Shown here: positions 1 through 9,527 of the stretch, in pieces
Numbering within the stretch: the stretch's first letter is position 1
Layout: the number at the start of each line of letters is the position of its first letter
Assembly (NCBI RefSeq): GCF_007746795.1
Contig: NZ_CP036343.1
Span: 1,926,531-1,990,530 of the forward strand
Source of the DNA: Gimesia algae
Lineage (GTDB): Bacteria > Planctomycetota > Planctomycetia > Planctomycetales > Planctomycetaceae
Direction: 5' to 3'
Length of the DNA: 64,000 nt
Position numbers and translations under genes: made by a program
The notes under the pieces: generated by a model
Told to the model about the DNA's origin: nothing
Database searches by the model: none
What the model saw: the letters and a program-made list of their open reading frames with translations, nothing else

Positions 1-845
1 AGGACCGCCCTGGCTCGATCACCAACCAGTAGAACTTCCTGCTGCGGATCGGAAATCGGCATCACGGTTTCAAAATTAAACCGGCGTTTCAAGGCTGCCG
101 ACATTTCTGAGACTCCCCGATCACGCAGATTGGCGGTCGCGATGAGATTAAAACCCGGAGCGGCAAAGACGCTGCCAGCTTCTCCACTAAGCTCGGGAAT
201 CATCAGGCGACGTTCGCTGAGAATGCTGATCAGCGCATCCTGCACTTCAGGCAGACAACGGGTGATTTCTTCAATTCGCACGAGTGCCCCCTGCTTCATG
301 CCTGTGAGTACAGGCGAAGGGACAAGCGCCTCTGGTCGCGGCCCCTGGTCGAGTAACATCGCATAATTCCAGCCGTACCGCAGATGATCTTCACTTGCCC
401 CCGCGGTTCCCTGAATCGTGAGGGCGCTGGTTCCACTGATCGCCGCCGACAACAGTTCCCCCAGCATACTTTTCGCTGTACCTGGCTGCCCGACGAGTAA
501 CAGTCCCCGTTCACCCGCCAGTGTGACCACACAGCGTTCTACCAGAGATCGCGGACCGACAAATTTCGCTTCCAGTTTCATGGATCTGGAAGTATCCGCG
601 GGGAGTTGGGCAGCAGCCGGAGCACGAATCGATTCCCCATCAGTACCACATAGAAAATCGACAACCCGCTCCGGTGAGAGCTGCCAACCGGCAGGTCGGG
701 GAGCTGAATCAATGGCGCGCAGAAATGCGAGCTCCTCCCCATAGCGTTCTTCCGCGGGCGCTTGCTGGCGTGCTGAGTCCTGTGGAGAAGCGGGAGATGC
801 CGCTGTTTCCGCCTTTGTCTTCCTGACTGCCTTTTTCTTGGCCAT
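1..845 (-). CDS. MoxR-family AAA+ ATPase (3' end beyond window)
   Basis: The reading frame stays open from an ATG at 845 to the window edge (281 residues visible). A Pro/Ala/Lys-rich N-terminal extension of about 90 residues precedes the AAA core. Walker A is GQPGTAKS at residues 119-126. The Walker B region is ALVRIEEI at 187-194. Sensor 1 is the Asn of IATANLRD near 239, followed by a basic KRRF segment near 253-256. These are hallmarks of MoxR-type chaperone ATPases, which usually remodel a partner together with a vWA protein. The start lies 9 nt past the stop of the upstream 1690-residue gene, in the same direction, so the two are probably cotranscribed. No strong ribosome binding site is visible. 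The C-terminal lid and the next gene, where a vWA protein would be expected, are outside the window. The family call is firm; the system assignment is inference. Confidence 0.9.
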   Translation of the reverse strand, partial: MAKKKAVRKTKAETAASPASPQDSARQQAPAEERYGEELAFLRAIDSAPRPAGWQLSPERVVDFLCGTDGESIRAPAAAQLPADTSRSMKLEAKFVGPRSLVERCVVTLAGERGLLLVGQPGTAKSMLGELLSAAISGTSALTIQGTAGASEDHLRYGWNYAMLLDQGPRPEALVPSPVLTGMKQGALVRIEEITRCLPEVQDALISILSERRLMIPELSGEAGSVFAAPGFNLIATANLRDRGVSEMSAALKRRFNFETVMPISDPQQEVLLVGDRARAV

Positions 846-854
846 ATTGTTCGC

Positions 855-3800
855 TTACTTTCTACTGCGTTTCCGTTTGACTTCTTGATAACGCGGTGCA
901 TCACCTGCTTTAACCCGTTCCCAGGCGGCGGTAAACAGTTCGTCGAAAGGACGCAATACCAGCGGGCCACCAACAGGAAATAGTACCGGATGCTTCAGAG
1001 CCGGTTCAACCAGTTGCTCGATTTTCCAGGTTTCCAGAGGCAGCAAGGGTGCTTTCAATTCGGTCCATTCACCGGGCAGGAAGATGTTTCGCCCTGCTCG
1101 AGCCCGTTTGGCTTCCAGTACGAGTTCCTTGTCGATCAGTTCCGTTGCTGCCTTTTTAATCTGGGCCAGCTTCCAGCCATTCCAGGTCCGCAGATTCGCC
1201 GTCGAAGGATCGGGGAGTGCCAGCAGTTGAGCATACAAAACGGCGGCGTCTTCTGAAATCTTATATTTCTTCTGAATCTCTGCCACAACATCAGGAGCCG
1301 TCAACAGTGGATTCTGCAGCCACTGGTCCGCTTCATATCCGGAAGCAAGAATTGATTTTTCCAATTTTTTAAAGCCCGGGCTCAGTAAGAGGACCACAGT
1401 CTGCAGACTGTACTGCAGGCCTGAATAATATTCATCCTGTATTATCTGGTTTTCGATTGCGAGCAGTCGGTTCATCTCAGCAGGGCTGCTGAGCGCAGGA
1501 GGGTGAAAGGCAGTCAGCACCTGATGAATCGCATCACAGGACGCGGCAGAAATCAATTCATCATCATATCTGTAAATTGGATGTTTTTTATCTTTTTTTC
1601 CTTTTCCCAGATTCTGATTCAGCCACTCCTGGGGAGTCGGTATTTTTCTCTTCTCGTCATGATTGTGCAGATAAATAACGCGTAACGGGATCAACGTTTT
1701 AGAACTGTTTAATAACTTGTGAACCTGCTTGATCAAGGGAGGCATCATGCCGCGTGCTGCATGACCCGTTGGTGTGAAGTAATGCACCAGACCCACCAGC
1801 TGAGTAATCGATTTGAGCATATCAGGTGTGATCGTGATCTGCCGTTTCTTTGCGAAGACATCCAGGTCTGGAACATTCCCGTCTTCCGTATATTCGATAC
1901 GCATTTCCAGTAGCTGCAGCAATGGATCTCTCCCGGGATCAGCAGCCAGACTGAGCAGTTGCTCGTGGCTGACACGCTGCCATGTCGACGCTTTTGCCAG
2001 AGCGGAAAGCCGTTTCTGCAGCCCGGCATCCAGGGGTAAACGCCGGGGCATACTGGATTCCCAGGTCTCGATCAGCGAATCAAAAGCTTCTGTATGATCT
2101 TCCGCAAAGGGCGCGGCAGCGTTACGGGCGACCAGGGACCGGCAAAGCTGGTTGAACAGATCCTGGTTCATGTTTTGCAATGACTGTCTGGCAGCGCTGA
2201 CTTCCGTGACTTTCAATCCCAAAGCTTTGCGGATCTCGGAAGGCATGAAATTATTCGCATACGCGTCCATCTTCAAGCCTGCCAGCCAGATCAAAGCAAT
2301 TTCCGCAGGTGTCACCCCCAGTCGCTCGGCAATCGTTTTTAATTCCGAACTGGAAGGCAACGCGAGCCCTTCTTGTTTTCGTGCGGCTTGGGTGAATTCA
2401 GCTGTTTCTTCGAAACCGAGATCCGGTTTCAAGTCACGGATATTCTCCACTTTCATTCCAGGAGGTTTGCCGGGAGTCCTGGCTGTCGAGTAACGCAGAA
2501 TTTCATAAGGCATTTCGTTATAGCGTGAACATTCCAGGACGATAAACTGGTCTTTCCCCTTTTCCAGTGTGTAGGACGCGCCCCCCTCGACGTCAACATC
2601 ATAACCGCCATACTGTTTCAGCTTTGCTTTGGCAGGACAACCTTGCATGATACTGAATTTGCCCGGCAGCGCGGCCAGATTCAGCTCATTCCAGAATTCA
2701 AGAAATTCAATCCAGAGAATCTCAACATTCTCTTTTGATTCCAGATTTGAGGCAGCCGCCCGCCAGTAGGCGCGCCAACTTTGTAAAGCTAAGTCATTTA
2801 ATAAGGTAAACCAGATCACTGGACAACCGGGGAGATCGCTTCCCGTCGACTCTCCCTTCAGAAATGCGGCCACGGCACTTAAATGCTTTTTCAGCGAAGC
2901 CCCCTCCTGGTGGAGACCATAATAATTAGTGCGAGGCAGATTCCAGGAAATACCAGCCGCTTCAATCGCCTGATCCTCTTTAGCAGTTGAGCCGAAATCT
3001 TCCTTTTCTGAACTCTCAATCAGGTCTGTCAGATTATCTTGAAAGGCTTTGATATTCATCGCAGCCTGGGCAATGTTGCCTGCCACTCCGGTCAATAACC
3101 GTTCCGGTGCCTCAGGCAGCCATTTTGTTAACTCAGAATGCAGCTGTGGAAACTGGAGTTCTTCAACTTGGATTTCTTTTTTATTTTTCTGTTTCCGCTC
3201 TTTTTTAATTTGATCCAGATCCAGATTGACCGCCTGCAGGAGTTTTTTACACTGATCCAGACTGGTTTGACGTAATTTACGCGAAGAAGCCAAATGTCGA
3301 GGCTGCATCAAATGCCAGAACGTGATCGGCAGCAGCACACTCTGACCGGCGGCAAACCCAAAATCAAAGGGCTGCAGGCGCGCAACCACTGTTGTGCCTG
3401 TCGGATCCCACACACAACAGACTCCACCGCGAGTGTCACCCTGCGCAGACACAGGTAGAAACGCGTCACCTCCCGGCTGTGTTAATAATCCAATAGGAGC
3501 CTGAGTGCCGTTATGACCATCGATCAAAGGCTGATCCCAGCGACGGCCATCAATCCCTTCTCCGTAATAAGTACCATCACTGCGTTGGACTGCTTTCCAG
3601 CCCAGCATACCACCCTGCGTGCCCAAAGGCGTGTGCTCAGTTCCCACAGGAGCGGGCAGCAACTCCGAGAACAGGTACTCTGTCTTTTCCTTATTCTCTG
3701 TTTCAAACCAGGCCGGCAGACTCGCGCGAATTTCAGCACCTGTCTCCGGATTGACTTCCAGCAACTTCGACCGGTATTCACTCGTTTCATAATCGAACTC

Positions 3801-5927
3801 CTGCGTGAACCGCCAGAACCGATCACCATCGTGGAAAAACCGCATTCCCATCGGAGGCTGCTTGTCTCCCGCATGGATGGTTCGATTTCCCCGAAACGCA
3901 CCACCATCCGGCATCTGAACCGAAAGATGTTCTCGGGGATTACCAAGTGAAAAGTTGATCGAGTATATTTTTTCGGGGTTGCTCGACCAGTAAAAATAAT
4001 CTGACCAGGATGTATCCCGGTAGCCAACCGCCAGATCTTCGCCAACCACCTCTATTCCTTGAACGTGGCAGTTGGCAGGAATTCGCAGTTCGTGCTTTTT
4101 GATTCTCCCGTCACCTGAGATCACATAAGCATGAGTGCTGTCATTCAAAACGATGGCAGGAAAAGTCAACGAGCAACAATGGACCCGATACGAATTGAGT
4201 TCCAGTTTGAGTTGATTTTCTTCGATCACCTGTTCCAAAGCAGGCAGACCATACTCATCAATCACTCCTGCCTGCAGAGTCTTTTGCATGACTTCTGTCG
4301 GATCAAAATCGGTAAGACGTTTGGACAGATCGGGAAACAGTCTTAACGTGTCCGGCCACAGGGTCTTTTGCAGCCGGACGCTGATATCGATAAAGCTGGC
4401 CAGTCCACTCTGTTCCAACTGATCAATCATTTCTGACGTGTGTTCGCGCCACAATCCCAGAATTCCCGGGCGGTCGCCGGCTGCCTGGGGAAAGAACTGG
4501 TGTTCGGCGGTGATTCGATATCCCCCCAGCACCCGCTCCCCCGGGCGTGGTATGAGAGCAGAATCCAGATCGTTCAGAATGACAGCGCGAAACCGCTCAT
4601 CTTGACCGGCATACACAATATCCTGATTTCGAAATTCGTGTGCATTATCGATTTCAAGCCAGCCCAGAAAGGAAATGGAACAACCTCCCACAGGATCTGC
4701 GACGGGAATCCCATTCGCCAGAGCCGCTTCGAGCAGGTCCACATCATTACTGCGACCCCGATAGCGGCCGCTTACCTGCAAAGGTAAAGGAGTCTGTTCC
4801 TGCTTTAAACGAGGTATCAGTTTTCTGAACATCTCCAGGATTTGATTCGATGCGGGTACCTGTTCCCCAATCAGCCGCCCCAGCCAGATCGCGATTGGCT
4901 CGCCCAGTGGTGGTGCCCCCTGATATTGATCTTCCCAGAGAAATTCAAGTACCCCCCATTGTTCCAGCAGTTCCAGCCAGACATCCGTTTTACTTTCATA
5001 ATAGCGATCGGCTTCCGGCTTGGTCTGCTGCAAAAGTGCAATGGCAAATGCAGGTTTCCGCGCTACGATCCGCTGACAATACTTACTGCAGGACTTCCAG
5101 AACTGCATCGAAGCCCGGCCCATCGCGGGGGCTTCCACAATCTCTTCCAGCCACTGCTCCAGTTCCGTATCGACATCCAAATCAGCGGCTTTCGCCAGCT
5201 TGATAAAATCTTTCGGCAGATTCGCCCACGGCGCCATTCCGCCACGCGTTCGTCGCACACATAAATCCCGAAAGATCTGAAAGGCCTCTTCTGCAGGGTA
5301 CTGGTCTGAGAGATCCTGCGAATATTCAGACAACGCTTTTCCCGCCAGGCAGCCGGAAAGTACAAACTCTAAAACGACATCGCGGCGGCGCTCCCGATCT
5401 GATTCAAGAGCATGCACGCGTTCTGCTTCCAGAGACTTATTTAAAGACCGCGCGGCATAGGTCTGATTACCGAGATCTTTATAGGTTCTCCCTACCTCTT
5501 CCCAGTAAGGCGGTAGAAAATGTCGGGCAGAACGCCCCAGTTCCCGGGCAATTTCCACATACGCATCCCAGGCATGTCCCGGTTTGGATTTTGCCCTGCG
5601 AGCCGTCCCCTTCATCTGTTTGACCAGGTCCAGCGCAAACCGGGCATTCTCCGGATCATTAATCAATGCCCAGGCCGCGAATCCCAGGCTCCCTCGCTGC
5701 TGCACTCCCACTGCCTGAGAAATCTCCGGTGGTTCAAAGCCCAGAAATTCCATCGCCAGATCTTCCGCTTCACCCAGTCGCTCAGACGCCAGTCGGATGA
5801 CAGGTCGACCATTGAGTGCCGGATGCTGATAGCTGCGCGCAACAATCGATTCTGTGGTCACCGCATCTGCCTTGGTTTTTATCGGCAGAAGTCCCCCAGC
5901 GGCTAATTTAATGGTTGTTGTACTCAT
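855..5927 (-). CDS. Large TPR/beta-propeller-like protein of a MoxR-linked system
   Basis: This 1690-residue protein lacks a signal peptide and is probably cytoplasmic. The N-terminal third is helical, with a TPR-like unit near residues 140-175. The middle, roughly residues 570-860, is rich in short beta segments with G, W and D turns, for example GDGRIKKHELRIP and GDRFWRFTQEF; this looks like a beta-propeller. The remainder is again largely helical with a Lys-rich stretch near 905-915. The start overlaps the upstream DUF4132-like gene by 4 bp (ATGA), and the MoxR gene follows after 9 nt. That context matches the beta-propeller partner of MoxR-vWA-beta-propeller ternary systems (Pfam bpX families). 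I do not recognise the exact family from sequence alone, so the bpX link is inference. The role would be as a sensor or scaffold remodelled by MoxR. Confidence 0.6.
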   Translation of the reverse strand: MSTTTIKLAAGGLLPIKTKADAVTTESIVARSYQHPALNGRPVIRLASERLGEAEDLAMEFLGFEPPEISQAVGVQQRGSLGFAAWALINDPENARFALDLVKQMKGTARRAKSKPGHAWDAYVEIARELGRSARHFLPPYWEEVGRTYKDLGNQTYAARSLNKSLEAERVHALESDRERRRDVVLEFVLSGCLAGKALSEYSQDLSDQYPAEEAFQIFRDLCVRRTRGGMAPWANLPKDFIKLAKAADLDVDTELEQWLEEIVEAPAMGRASMQFWKSCSKYCQRIVARKPAFAIALLQQTKPEADRYYESKTDVWLELLEQWGVLEFLWEDQYQGAPPLGEPIAIWLGRLIGEQVPASNQILEMFRKLIPRLKQEQTPLPLQVSGRYRGRSNDVDLLEAALANGIPVADPVGGCSISFLGWLEIDNAHEFRNQDIVYAGQDERFRAVILNDLDSALIPRPGERVLGGYRITAEHQFFPQAAGDRPGILGLWREHTSEMIDQLEQSGLASFIDISVRLQKTLWPDTLRLFPDLSKRLTDFDPTEVMQKTLQAGVIDEYGLPALEQVIEENQLKLELNSYRVHCCSLTFPAIVLNDSTHAYVISGDGRIKKHELRIPANCHVQGIEVVGEDLAVGYRDTSWSDYFYWSSNPEKIYSINFSLGNPREHLSVQMPDGGAFRGNRTIHAGDKQPPMGMRFFHDGDRFWRFTQEFDYETSEYRSKLLEVNPETGAEIRASLPAWFETENKEKTEYLFSELLPAPVGTEHTPLGTQGGMLGWKAVQRSDGTYYGEGIDGRRWDQPLIDGHNGTQAPIGLLTQPGGDAFLPVSAQGDTRGGVCCVWDPTGTTVVARLQPFDFGFAAGQSVLLPITFWHLMQPRHLASSRKLRQTSLDQCKKLLQAVNLDLDQIKKERKQKNKKEIQVEELQFPQLHSELTKWLPEAPERLLTGVAGNIAQAAMNIKAFQDNLTDLIESSEKEDFGSTAKEDQAIEAAGISWNLPRTNYYGLHQEGASLKKHLSAVAAFLKGESTGSDLPGCPVIWFTLLNDLALQSWRAYWRAAASNLESKENVEILWIEFLEFWNELNLAALPGKFSIMQGCPAKAKLKQYGGYDVDVEGGASYTLEKGKDQFIVLECSRYNEMPYEILRYSTARTPGKPPGMKVENIRDLKPDLGFEETAEFTQAARKQEGLALPSSSELKTIAERLGVTPAEIALIWLAGLKMDAYANNFMPSEIRKALGLKVTEVSAARQSLQNMNQDLFNQLCRSLVARNAAAPFAEDHTEAFDSLIETWESSMPRRLPLDAGLQKRLSALAKASTWQRVSHEQLLSLAADPGRDPLLQLLEMRIEYTEDGNVPDLDVFAKKRQITITPDMLKSITQLVGLVHYFTPTGHAARGMMPPLIKQVHKLLNSSKTLIPLRVIYLHNHDEKRKIPTPQEWLNQNLGKGKKDKKHPIYRYDDELISAASCDAIHQVLTAFHPPALSSPAEMNRLLAIENQIIQDEYYSGLQYSLQTVVLLLSPGFKKLEKSILASGYEADQWLQNPLLTAPDVVAEIQKKYKISEDAAVLYAQLLALPDPSTANLRTWNGWKLAQIKKAATELIDKELVLEAKRARAGRNIFLPGEWTELKAPLLPLETWKIEQLVEPALKHPVLFPVGGPLVLRPFDELFTAAWERVKAGDAPRYQEVKRKRSRK

Positions 5928-6844
5928 GAGTTGTCAATTTCTTCTTTCTCAACCTGACGCTTGGCGTAAATTTGTGAAGCCATCAGCATCCCTTCGCTGA
6001 AGGTCACCGGTCCCACATCCTCTATCTTCTGCGGAACCTGTTCCTCGTTCACGAAAATCAATTCTCCAGTAGATGTTTCCGACTCGGGATATTCGTCTCC
6101 CACCCAGAACCGCGCTTCCAGCGGGATGGAGTTCTCCCAGATTTTGTTGCAGGCATAACCACCTCTCACCGGATTTCCCAGGCGTTTACAAAGGGACGTC
6201 ACAAAATTGAGTTGCGCGAATCGCCCCCCCTGAAAATCCGTGATGCGTGTTAGATCCTGTTGTGCTGCGGTCGCAGAAAAGACGGTGCGGAACAGTTGAT
6301 TGATCGCCTGTGAAAATTTGAGATCGACGGCGATTTCACGTAAATCTTCCAGACCATCAATCAGGATTGGATGCGGAATCAAAATCTGGGCAGCTTTGAT
6401 CCATTGGGTTTCGCCATCGCGGTCGACAACGCCTATTCCCTTTTTCGCCACCACATCTCGCAGCAGCCCGGTCTGCTCAGTATTCGCCTTACCTTTAGCA
6501 TCCAGCGGTGTCACGACCATATTGCGTAATGCGTCGGACCAGACAGGGTCAGCCCAGACTGCTTCTACCGCATCGCGGGGTACCGGCAGTGATCGCAGCA
6601 TCCAGGTTTCGATACGGTGTTGGCATTCCATTTCATGATCGGCCAGCCACTCGCACAGCGCCAACAACTGCTCGGCCAGTTCCGTTTCTTTGAGCCACTT
6701 GGGCACGGCGCTTAATTTTTTCCCTTTCGGATTGCGACAAACCAGTTTTCCCTGGTGTACTCCTAATGCATATTCTTTTTCTGCATCCAGCCAGGAGATG
6801 TCTTCGATCGCTTTATTTTTGAGGCTCGATTCCGCAGCCGCCAT
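5924..6844 (-). CDS. DUF4132-like protein
   Basis: The protein has 306 residues from the ATG at 6844. A TTG at 6859 would give 311, but GGAG lies 9 nt before the ATG, which supports the shorter form. Two segments resemble DUF4132 proteins (E. coli YehI/MolR family): a helical block RIETWMLRSLPVP..VWADPVWSDALRNMVV, and AQILIPHPILIDGLEDL followed by an INQLFRTVF segment, like the family's 'HP..L...QPF.QL.R' region. It is shorter than typical DUF4132 proteins, so only the C-terminal portion of that family is represented. Its stop overlaps the next start as ATGA, implying translational coupling. YehI also lies near a MoxR gene (yehL) in E. coli, so the neighbourhood supports the call. Molecular function is unknown. 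Confidence 0.55.
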   Translation of the reverse strand: MAAAESSLKNKAIEDISWLDAEKEYALGVHQGKLVCRNPKGKKLSAVPKWLKETELAEQLLALCEWLADHEMECQHRIETWMLRSLPVPRDAVEAVWADPVWSDALRNMVVTPLDAKGKANTEQTGLLRDVVAKKGIGVVDRDGETQWIKAAQILIPHPILIDGLEDLREIAVDLKFSQAINQLFRTVFSATAAQQDLTRITDFQGGRFAQLNFVTSLCKRLGNPVRGGYACNKIWENSIPLEARFWVGDEYPESETSTGELIFVNEEQVPQKIEDVGPVTFSEGMLMASQIYAKRQVEKEEIDNS

Positions 6845-6965
6845 ACCTGTCGACTCCAAGTGAGAGAGGATTTGATCTTATTCGATGTGAATAGAGAACA
6901 TTATGACCATATTTACATCTGTAGAGCAACTCACCTCTTTTACCTGAAATCCGATATTTCCATAT

Positions 6966-7214
6966 TCATAGAATCTTAAATTGTTTTGCCGTTTTGAAGT
7001 CCTGAAAAGTTGATAGCCGCTCAACCCCATTGCCAGAGAATTCCACCGTCAACAAAAGCGTGAGCAAGAAGCCCAAGCCGCTGCCGTCAGGCGTACTGAC
7101 CTCCAGGGTCTGCAGCACGGAAGCCAGGTCTTTACCGGCATTCAGCATCGCATCCGCATCACGCAGCTTGCGGACAATCTGCTCGGGGTTGTGACGTTTT
7201 CTTCGCTTGTTCAT
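6966..7214 (-). pseudogene. Truncated IS3-family orfA (transposase HTH subunit)
   Basis: The first 40 residues (NKRRKRHNPEQIVRKLRDAD, continuing to LQTLEVS) match the N-terminal helix-turn-helix of IS3-family OrfA proteins. After LEVS, near 7095, the similarity stops and the frame continues into unrelated sequence. No orfB/DDE partner follows. The ATG at 7214 is preceded by GAGGAG, so the 5' end is well preserved. An in-frame TTG lies just upstream. It is a remnant and is not expected to transpose. Confidence 0.75.
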
Positions 7215-7286
7215 CAAAAGTTCTCCTCGTCAAAAGGACGCTAAGAACCTTCATAACAATTGGACCAGTTTTTGAAAAGCAGACCA
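7095..7286 (-). mobile_element. IS3-family element remnant (5' end only)
   Basis: Upstream of the orfA fragment, positions 7261-7286 read as an IS3-like terminus that begins TGGTCTGC on the minus strand. The terminus, leader and first about 40 codons of orfA survive. The rest of the element is missing, with the break near 7095. It sits exactly between the MoxR operon and the toxin array, so it may mark an old rearrangement point. Confidence 0.55.
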
Positions 7287-7420
7287 GTGTAGCGTTTTCG
7301 TTTCATAGATCTGATCCTTTTCTTGAATACAAGATAACAAATTCTCTCGCATTCCGCATGGATCAAGAAACGGGGGGAAGGTCAAATGCCAGGCGTGTTG
7401 CAAATAGGCGTTGCTCAAGA

Positions 7421-8335
7421 TCACTCGATCACATTCCCTGTGGAATCGAATGCATCGGGAGCCGAATGACCGCAGAAGTCATCGTAGAAACTACCCTCTC
7501 CATCGGATTCCACATCGGAGTTTTGGAACGCAGCAAGCCGTTCATGAAAATCGGTGATGCTAGATTCTGCTGCCTGCGAGTTTGCCTTGGTGATGTACTC
7601 AGCAAGAGCTTCTTTGACAGCGAGATTGGCTTCTGTTGCGTATAGTCCGAAATCGTCAGCCAAAACGAAGTCACCCTTGTTTCGCACAAAGCCATCCATC
7701 ACGGCGTTGCCCATGCGTTCCCTACATTCCGTGTCGTACAACTCTTCGTGATTGCTACCGACCTGTTCCAATCGATTCAACAACTGACGAAGCAATTCTT
7801 CCATTCCCAATGCTCCTAAAATCCGAAGTCGGCAGTCATCGCCACCTAACCTCGCTAAATCAACGACAAGATCGTAGCGGAGATCATCATACGCTGGATG
7901 CGGTTCTAGTACACCGTAGTGGGCCTTCAATGCCTTTTCTAATCGGACTGGAGCTACTGTCTTGCGAAATCTCAGTTGCTCAGCTTCTTCTGCGGTTGCG
8001 CAGCGAGACCAACTGCCGTCGTGGCTCTCAATATGCATCTCGCCCGAGATTCTCACCTTCGATAATGGGAGCTTGATGTTGGCAAGATTATTGGTGACGT
8101 TGCCAATGACTGTCCAATCACCGTGATGTAGCTTGGCGTCCAGAGTTAATGACGCAAACAGCACTTCTTGGCCAACGGCATCCTGAGGACAAGGCGGGGA
8201 GCTTGCATTCCATATGTTTGCATAGATTACCACGTAGAGCTCCGATTGCAGCACATCAACTATCTGCCCAAGCCCAACCCGTGTGCTATCGATCGGCAAT
8301 AGAAATACGTCGCCCTTGTTCCACGATTCAGCCAC
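7421..8335 (-). CDS. Imm26-type immunity protein with extra C-terminal domain
   Basis: The start is taken as GTG at 8335. GGAG lies about 8 nt upstream, the toxin gene stops at 8346, and the segment KGDVFLLPIDSTRVGLGQIV begins only 7 residues later. That segment matches the opening of Imm26 immunity proteins ('GD.f.iPl....g.GqV'). The open frame extends to 8422, but that part overlaps the toxin end and adds unrelated residues. The protein is 304 residues, about twice the usual Imm26 length. The last 190 residues are mostly helical and acidic, and I do not recognise them. It lies immediately downstream of the URI-like toxin and should neutralise it. It is intact although its toxin gene is interrupted by IS21, which may also reduce its transcription from the operon. 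Confidence 0.7.
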   Translation of the reverse strand: MAESWNKGDVFLLPIDSTRVGLGQIVDVLQSELYVVIYANIWNASSPPCPQDAVGQEVLFASLTLDAKLHHGDWTVIGNVTNNLANIKLPLSKVRISGEMHIESHDGSWSRCATAEEAEQLRFRKTVAPVRLEKALKAHYGVLEPHPAYDDLRYDLVVDLARLGGDDCRLRILGALGMEELLRQLLNRLEQVGSNHEELYDTECRERMGNAVMDGFVRNKGDFVLADDFGLYATEANLAVKEALAEYITKANSQAAESSITDFHERLAAFQNSDVESDGEGSFYDDFCGHSAPDAFDSTGNVIE

Positions 8336-8840
8336 GAATAATCTCCTAGTAATCTCTCGGTTCAGACAGCCCAAGGCGGGGTCTTCGAGCCGAGCCAACC
8401 GGATCCTTATTGTTGGATACAAGCCGTGACTTTCGTGCCTTCACGCCATCAGTCAACTCTTGAATGAAATTATGCTCCGCAGCGTCCAAAGCCTCACCCG
8501 GCTGGGCTCGGTCAACGATCTCAAAGTCAAAGTCAGAGTCTGGATGTTTCCGAGCATGCTCCGCTTGGCGTTTAATGAAGCGTTGCTGGCTCTTCGCTTG
8601 CCCGCCATACGGTTTTAGTTTTCCATTCAAGTCAGTTCGCTTGTAGACGATTCCCTCTGGGGCCCTTAAACCTACCCCACCAACTGTATCAGCCTGAGAG
8701 ACAAGCCGACTGCTTGGCAGCACGTCATACGTTCCAAAGGTGGCGCGGAGCGTGTCTGAGAACTCATCAGCGGAACCATTGACGATGCCGATATAGCCCG
8801 AATCGTAATGCCCGCGAGGGACGAGGTCACAGGGGCCTGC

Positions 8841-9411
8841 ATTATGGACCAGCAGGCCGGAGCCGGTGACGCTGTAGACGTGTTCGCCGGCAATTTCCAG
8901 GTTGTAAACCGGTTCCGGTCCGGCGCGGATTTCGATGGAGGTGATGCGGACTGTCTTACCCACCGCAGAACGCAAACGTTCGCCGGGCTGTAACTGGTCC
9001 GTATGCACAAACGCCTGGCGGTCTTCGCTCCAGATCGGATGTCCGGCGGTCACGCCGATCGGCTCGGTTTCCCCTTCCACATAAAGATTCAGGACGTTGT
9101 GCGAAACGTTTTTAAATGTGGAGATGACCACCGGGCCGTCACCCGGATCGATGGGCGAACAGTCTGATATCGAGAGCACTTCCGCCGCCCCCACCACATG
9201 CAGTTCCGGCATGTTGAGCATGATAACCGCTCCCGGCTGTGCGCGGTGGCGATAAATCCAGCTTAAGGGCCGCAGCAGTTCGGCTTCGAAGTAAGTCCCA
9301 TCTTCTTTCAGCATGCGCACCGAAACCAGCCGCCACCCTTCCGGCGTCGGATCGATTGTCGGTTCTGTTTGAATGCGAAGCGGATTCCGACCGACAATCC
9401 GCATGCCCGGT
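8841..9411 (-). repeat. Hint-coding repeat, copy A
   Basis: This 571-bp segment is nearly identical to 13390-13960 and has exactly the same length. It runs from the VHN at the Hint end back to the IS21 insertion point. Homology continues on the other side of the element (11979 to about 12140) and matches 13961 to about 14120. Sequences beyond the VHN end differ completely, so the repeat is the constant part of an exchangeable toxin cassette. Confidence 0.9.
9406..9411. repeat. IS21 copy 1 target-site duplication (left)
   Basis: CCCGGT here is repeated at 11973-11978. In the uninterrupted paralogous cassette the sequence occurs once, at 13955-13960, which confirms the duplication. Confidence 0.9.
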
Positions 9412-9527
9412 TGGAGATTGGCGTGCAAAGCGGACCCACTTTGGGGGAGTTATTGGCGCGTAAAATGGACCCATCGTAGCAAGTTCCTGATACTGGAGGC
9501 TTTTGACCTTCAGTTTCGGGGTGAAGG

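Larger units (their letters stand above)
8346..9411 (-). pseudogene. Hint-domain toxin, C-terminal part (URI/GIY-YIG-like), cut by IS21
   Basis: This is the 3' part of a toxin gene split by the IS21 at 9412-11972; the 5' part is at 11973-12163. The frame opens with GMRIVGRNP, continues through the Hint motif GVTAGHPIW, and ends the Hint at GLLVHN (8841-8860). The region is almost identical to the Hint of the neighbouring HNH cassette. The 165-residue tail is unrelated to that cassette. It contains GIVYKRTDLNGKLKPYGGQ, a basic RFIKRQAEHARKH helix and AAEHNFIQE. This Tyr/Arg/Glu pattern resembles URI (GIY-YIG-fold) nuclease toxins. A residual frame can start at a TTG inside the IS end (9428) or at the ATG at 9404, giving a product without the membrane anchor. 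The Hint call is firm; the nuclease fold is tentative. Confidence 0.75.

Noticed and set aside
8336-8422. Longer start for the Imm26-type gene (to 8422)
   Set aside because: It would overlap the toxin's last codons with unrelated residues, whereas the GTG at 8335 has a well-placed GGAG site.
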